The translations under genes and the position numbers were made by a program. From Rotaria sp. Silwood1 (Eukaryota; Rotifera; Eurotatoria; Philodinida; Philodinidae), in contig CAJNOP010000013.1 in NCBI GenBank assembly GCA_905250075.1, positions 2,586,188 to 2,650,187 of the forward strand: 64,000 nucleotides of DNA, read 5' to 3'. Below are positions 61,328-64,000 of this stretch, in pieces. Every line of letters starts with the position of its first letter. Within the stretch, counting starts at the first letter, position 1. Under the pieces are notes generated by a model. The model had not been told where the DNA came from. It was given only the letters and a program-made list of their open reading frames with translations, and searched no databases.

Positions 61328-61436
61328 AGGGTGTGGGTGTGGGTGTGTGGGGTGTGAGTGTGGGTTGTAGGTGTGGGGGAGTGTGAGTGTGAATGGGGTG
61401 TGGGTCTTCTCTACATTAACAGTCCACACCCACATC
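61328..61436. repeat. Telomere-like G-rich/C-rich hairpin module 2
   Basis: About 75 bp of degenerate GGGTGT units (gggtgtgggtgtgggtgtgt and variants with tgtgagtgtggg) is followed by a C-rich counterpart (gtccacacccacat, 61421-61434). It is the longest of the three modules in this window. Confidence 0.75.
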
Positions 61437-62219
61437 TCTGCATCATTTGTAAAGTGTGGTTTTTATTCAAAGCTTATGTGCTTCTTGCATTTCTATGACA
61501 GTTATCACAAACATTGAGATTTTGTCTTTATTGTAAGCTTGCTCTCGTTCGTTTTCTTTGATTTCTGTTAACAGTATAATCAAGATAAATAGTTTGTAAA
61601 TAGTTTTTGTGCTATGATTTTGTTTGTAAAAGATTTTTGATAAAGAAAGTATCTTTCTAATGTGGGAGATCTCTACGTAGCAGATCGGAGACGACGTTCA
61701 TTCTTGGATGGGTTGCGAAATACCTCACACAACATTGAGTCTCTTTACTTTCGAAACTTTCACAAAAAAATCAGGTTTCTTGAGGCTACAGAACTCCTGT
61801 TTTTGAATGATAAACAAAAATCCTGTAAGTGAAGAATGAGACGACCAAATAATCTAAAATTTTCAGATTGATCAGCAGCACGAGTTAGCTTGTACTGCTG
61901 AAAACTTCAAGTATATAAGGTCTTTTTGACTGAGTTGTAAGGTTTTCAATTTTTGGCCATTTTGGTTGCGAAAAACAGAAAATTGGCTCTAAGTTTTCAA
62001 GAAAGAGCTCTCAGTCCAAATCCTTTTAGGCTTTCTACTATCTCAATGCCCTCTATCAAACGACGCATGAAAGAAGAGAATCGGCGTTGAACACCTTGAG
62101 CGGTTCCCTCGTTAGTGTGAAACTTCTCTTAATGAGCAAATTCTATCGATACTAGAAAAGGTTCAATTTCGCTTATCTTCATGGATTTTTCTGTTCATAG
62201 TATAGCAATTGTACTGATG
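61437..62219. other. Intergenic stretch
   Basis: No gene, repeat or RNA signal was recognised between the telomere-like module and the next foldback. Confidence 0.35.
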
Positions 62220-62758
62220 AACGGACATTTCCAAGTGATTCGCTCCATTTTACCTTCATATTATGCCCATATGTATGAAACCATTCGACTAGAATAGCCT
62301 CCAGATGGTTTGTGCTCTTATTGAGATTTCGCTAAGATATAGAAGTTTTAGTGCATTATTCTTATAATAGGTTAATTTTGGAGCAAAATCATATCTTCGA
62401 ATTTCAACCTGAAACTTTAGCAACATGAAGGTCTTGCTAAGACTATCTCATATATAAAGTTTCATCATTTTTAGATGTTACATTTTGAAATATAAATTTT
62501 TCAAAACAAGACACTTCTATTGATATATTGTAAAACGTAGGCTTTTTGAACGGCACATATCTCGGAGATGCAATGTCTAAAATTGATGAAACTTTACAAA
62601 ACTAACCTCCTATAGGAAAAATTCACTAAAACTTTGATATCTTGGCTAGATCTTAATAAAATCACGAACTCTATGGCTGCTATTCTAATCTAATGATTCC
62701 CTACATATGGGCATAATATGAAATTAAACCGAGCGAGTCACTTGAGAATGTTTCCTCG
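62220..62758. repeat. Diverged palindrome (foldback element)
   Basis: The outer arms pair well: catatgggcataatatgaa at 62705 complements ttcatattatgcccatatg at 62255, and gagcgagtcacttgagaatg complements catttccaagtgattcgctc. Inner arms around 62460 and 62580 share gatgaaacttta/taaagtttcatc. There is no ORF. Some parts of the centre are unpaired. Confidence 0.75.
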
Positions 62759-63161
62759 TAAGTTTTCAATTTCTTACGACATATTAAAAGAATTATCGAG
62801 GACAATAGTTTGACATGAATTTCTTTTTTTTATAGAAAAGTGTTATAATTCTTCCACTATACTCGAACTTATACTTAAAACATATTCTATCTCTTTTTCA
62901 TTTTTTCTTTTTATTCTTGAACGCTTTTATGTCAGAAAAATTCATTTTTACTAAATATTTGTTGTACGTTCGAAGTATTATGAGATCTTTCTGTGAACAG
63001 AAATTAAAGTCGAAATATTCTCTTTTAAAAACCTGTTAGACATCTGAAATCCTGTGAAACGACTATAACTCATGCAGATAAATCCACAGAAATGAAGTAT
63101 TTTGGAATAATTCGAATATTGATAGTATTTATTTAATGAGAGAATCATCTTCTCTTCTATT
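62759..63161. other. Intergenic stretch
   Basis: AT-rich, no feature recognised. Confidence 0.35.
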
Positions 63162-63245
63162 TGGTGGAGGGTGTGGGTTGGATGTGGGTGTGTAGGGTGT
63201 GGGTGAGGTGAAAGAAAAGATGTACATCCACATCCACACCCTTTT
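63162..63245. repeat. Telomere-like G-rich/C-rich hairpin module 3
   Basis: The G-rich part (gggtgtgggttggatgtggg) and the C-rich part (acatccacatccacaccc, 63224-63241) are near-complements. They would form a hairpin with a purine-rich loop. It abuts the start codon of the last gene (63250). Confidence 0.7.
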
Positions 63246-63249
63246 AGCA

Positions 63250-63987
63250 ATGATTGTTGATAATAACTCTAAAGCAACAGCTAAGAGAAAAATGGTACAT
63301 CAATAGAGGAACTTTCAATCAGAATTTAATCAATTACGTACAGGTATGTTAATAGGAGTTTTTTATTAGATAATGTAAGGAGTACCTTTCTTTATTTTCC
63401 TGCAAACGTAGAATGAACTGGTGTCTAAAATGAAATTTATTTTACTTTCAGGCAAAACAGGAATAATCTAATATTAATCATTATCCTCGTTTCCTTACCT
63501 TTTTGTAAAACTTATTCAATCAACAAATCATATATTTTCAGATTTTGTGGATGCCATTACTAAATTATCTGATCGTATTGATGATCATCATGACCAATTT
63601 CAAAGACAATTTAAGTCGTTTTCAAAAACGATTCAACAAACAACAGTAACATTTATACACCTTTATCAACAGATGAGTGCCTTAATTTATTAGTTTTCTT
63701 TTTAGATTAATTCTACTTTAGAAAAGTATCAACGTGATGGTGAAATATTTGATTATGTTGTTGTAAGTAAACTTCTTGTTTTTTATCTGAATTCTTTGTT
63801 TCATATGTTAAGGAATACAATGGCCAAAATTTATTCGATATTCATGATGCTGGTGATTACGGTTGATTTGCTCGTACAGTTCTTAAAAATTTGTTCACTC
63901 CAGCTGAAATGAGTCGATCAATTTTATTTTCTAATTCAGTTTATGCCACGCCAGGTCTTGATCTGGTTCGTACGAAAAAGTTTAAAG
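63250..63987 (+). pseudogene. 5' part of an unrecognised gene with two in-frame stops (continues past the window)
   Basis: Exons fit in phase: 63250-63343, 63542-63645, 63706-63762, 63813-63987, the last ending at a good donor (gtaagc). The predicted product starts MIVDNNSKATAKRK and has a helical stretch (KLSDRIDDHHDQFQRQFKSF). It continues with LKNLFTPAEMSRSILFSNSV and GLDLVRTKKFK. Stops interrupt it at 63304 (TAG, codon 19) and 63864 (TGA, in GDYG-stop-FARTV). I do not recognise the family with certainty; the C-terminal stretch vaguely recalls BEN-domain-type proteins. The splice structure and composition are clearly coding, so it is probably a decaying copy, but the stops could also be sequence errors. 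The 3' end lies outside the window. Confidence 0.6.
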
Positions 63988-64000
63988 GTAAGCCTTCAGT

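Noticed and set aside
63250..63987. A-to-I RNA editing as a general rescue of the in-frame stops
   Set aside because: Editing could turn TAG into TGG, but it cannot restore Gln from TAA or Arg from TGA, so it does not explain the set.
1..64000. CRISPR arrays, rRNA and tRNA genes, integrated virus genes
   Set aside because: None was recognised by eye; tRNA genes in particular would need a covariance-model search to exclude.

Overview
This is a eukaryotic window of AT-rich DNA (GC clearly below half). It holds small genes with many short GT-AG introns, mostly 47-75 bp. Gene content is animal: an RNF19-type RBR ubiquitin ligase, a heterotrimeric G-protein alpha subunit, a CASKIN-type scaffold, a TLCD4/TMEM56-like membrane protein, an NCOA6-like domain and a family-1 GPCR remnant. 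The best guess is a bdelloid rotifer (Rotaria/Adineta type). The reasons are a B-box/SPRY-like family in three copies, degenerate GGGTGT-type repeats like those recalled for bdelloid telomeres, many decayed gene copies, and an intronless FAD monooxygenase of microbial appearance. The clade is inferred, not proven.

Layout. 0-12 kb is mostly non-coding. It has two foldback (inverted-repeat) elements, a broken NCOA6-like gene (3.3-4.1 kb, minus) and a heavily decayed DNA-transposon transposase (about 4.7-6.4 kb, minus). 12-21 kb holds two divergent, complete genes: RNF19-like ligase (minus, 8 exons, 705 aa) and Gi/o-like G-alpha (plus, 8 exons, 359 aa). 22-31 kb holds a B-box/SPRY-like gene (minus), a coiled-coil gene or gene pair with a basic C-terminus (plus), a CFAP97-like gene and an orphan ORF. 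32-38 kb holds the FAD monooxygenase (plus), a TPR pseudogene (minus) and the TLCD4-like gene (minus, 5 exons, 276 aa). 38.5-47.2 kb is one CASKIN-like gene (minus, 10 exons, 900 aa). Its last intron contains a 100-N assembly gap flanked by a near-identical 333-bp duplication. 50-53.3 kb has two more B-box/SPRY-like copies in tandem: the first carries three in-frame stops, the second is intact. 53-64 kb is repeat-rich: a 728-bp TA-flanked element with ~287-bp terminal inverted repeats, two other long foldbacks, a 34-bp minisatellite, and three telomere-like G-rich/C-rich hairpin modules. It also has a GPCR pseudogene, a hemerythrin-like HHE gene (plus, 5 exons, 188 aa) and the 5' part of a gene with two in-frame stops at the window edge.

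The genes do not form one pathway and look like ordinary scattered loci. The notable theme is decay beside intact genes. At least five coding remnants carry stops or frameshifts, as expected where one copy of a degenerate-tetraploid gene set is free to erode. At least seven inverted-repeat elements sit between genes or inside introns. All multi-exon models were built by eye from splice sites and reading phase. For the complete models the exon lengths sum to an exact multiple of three.
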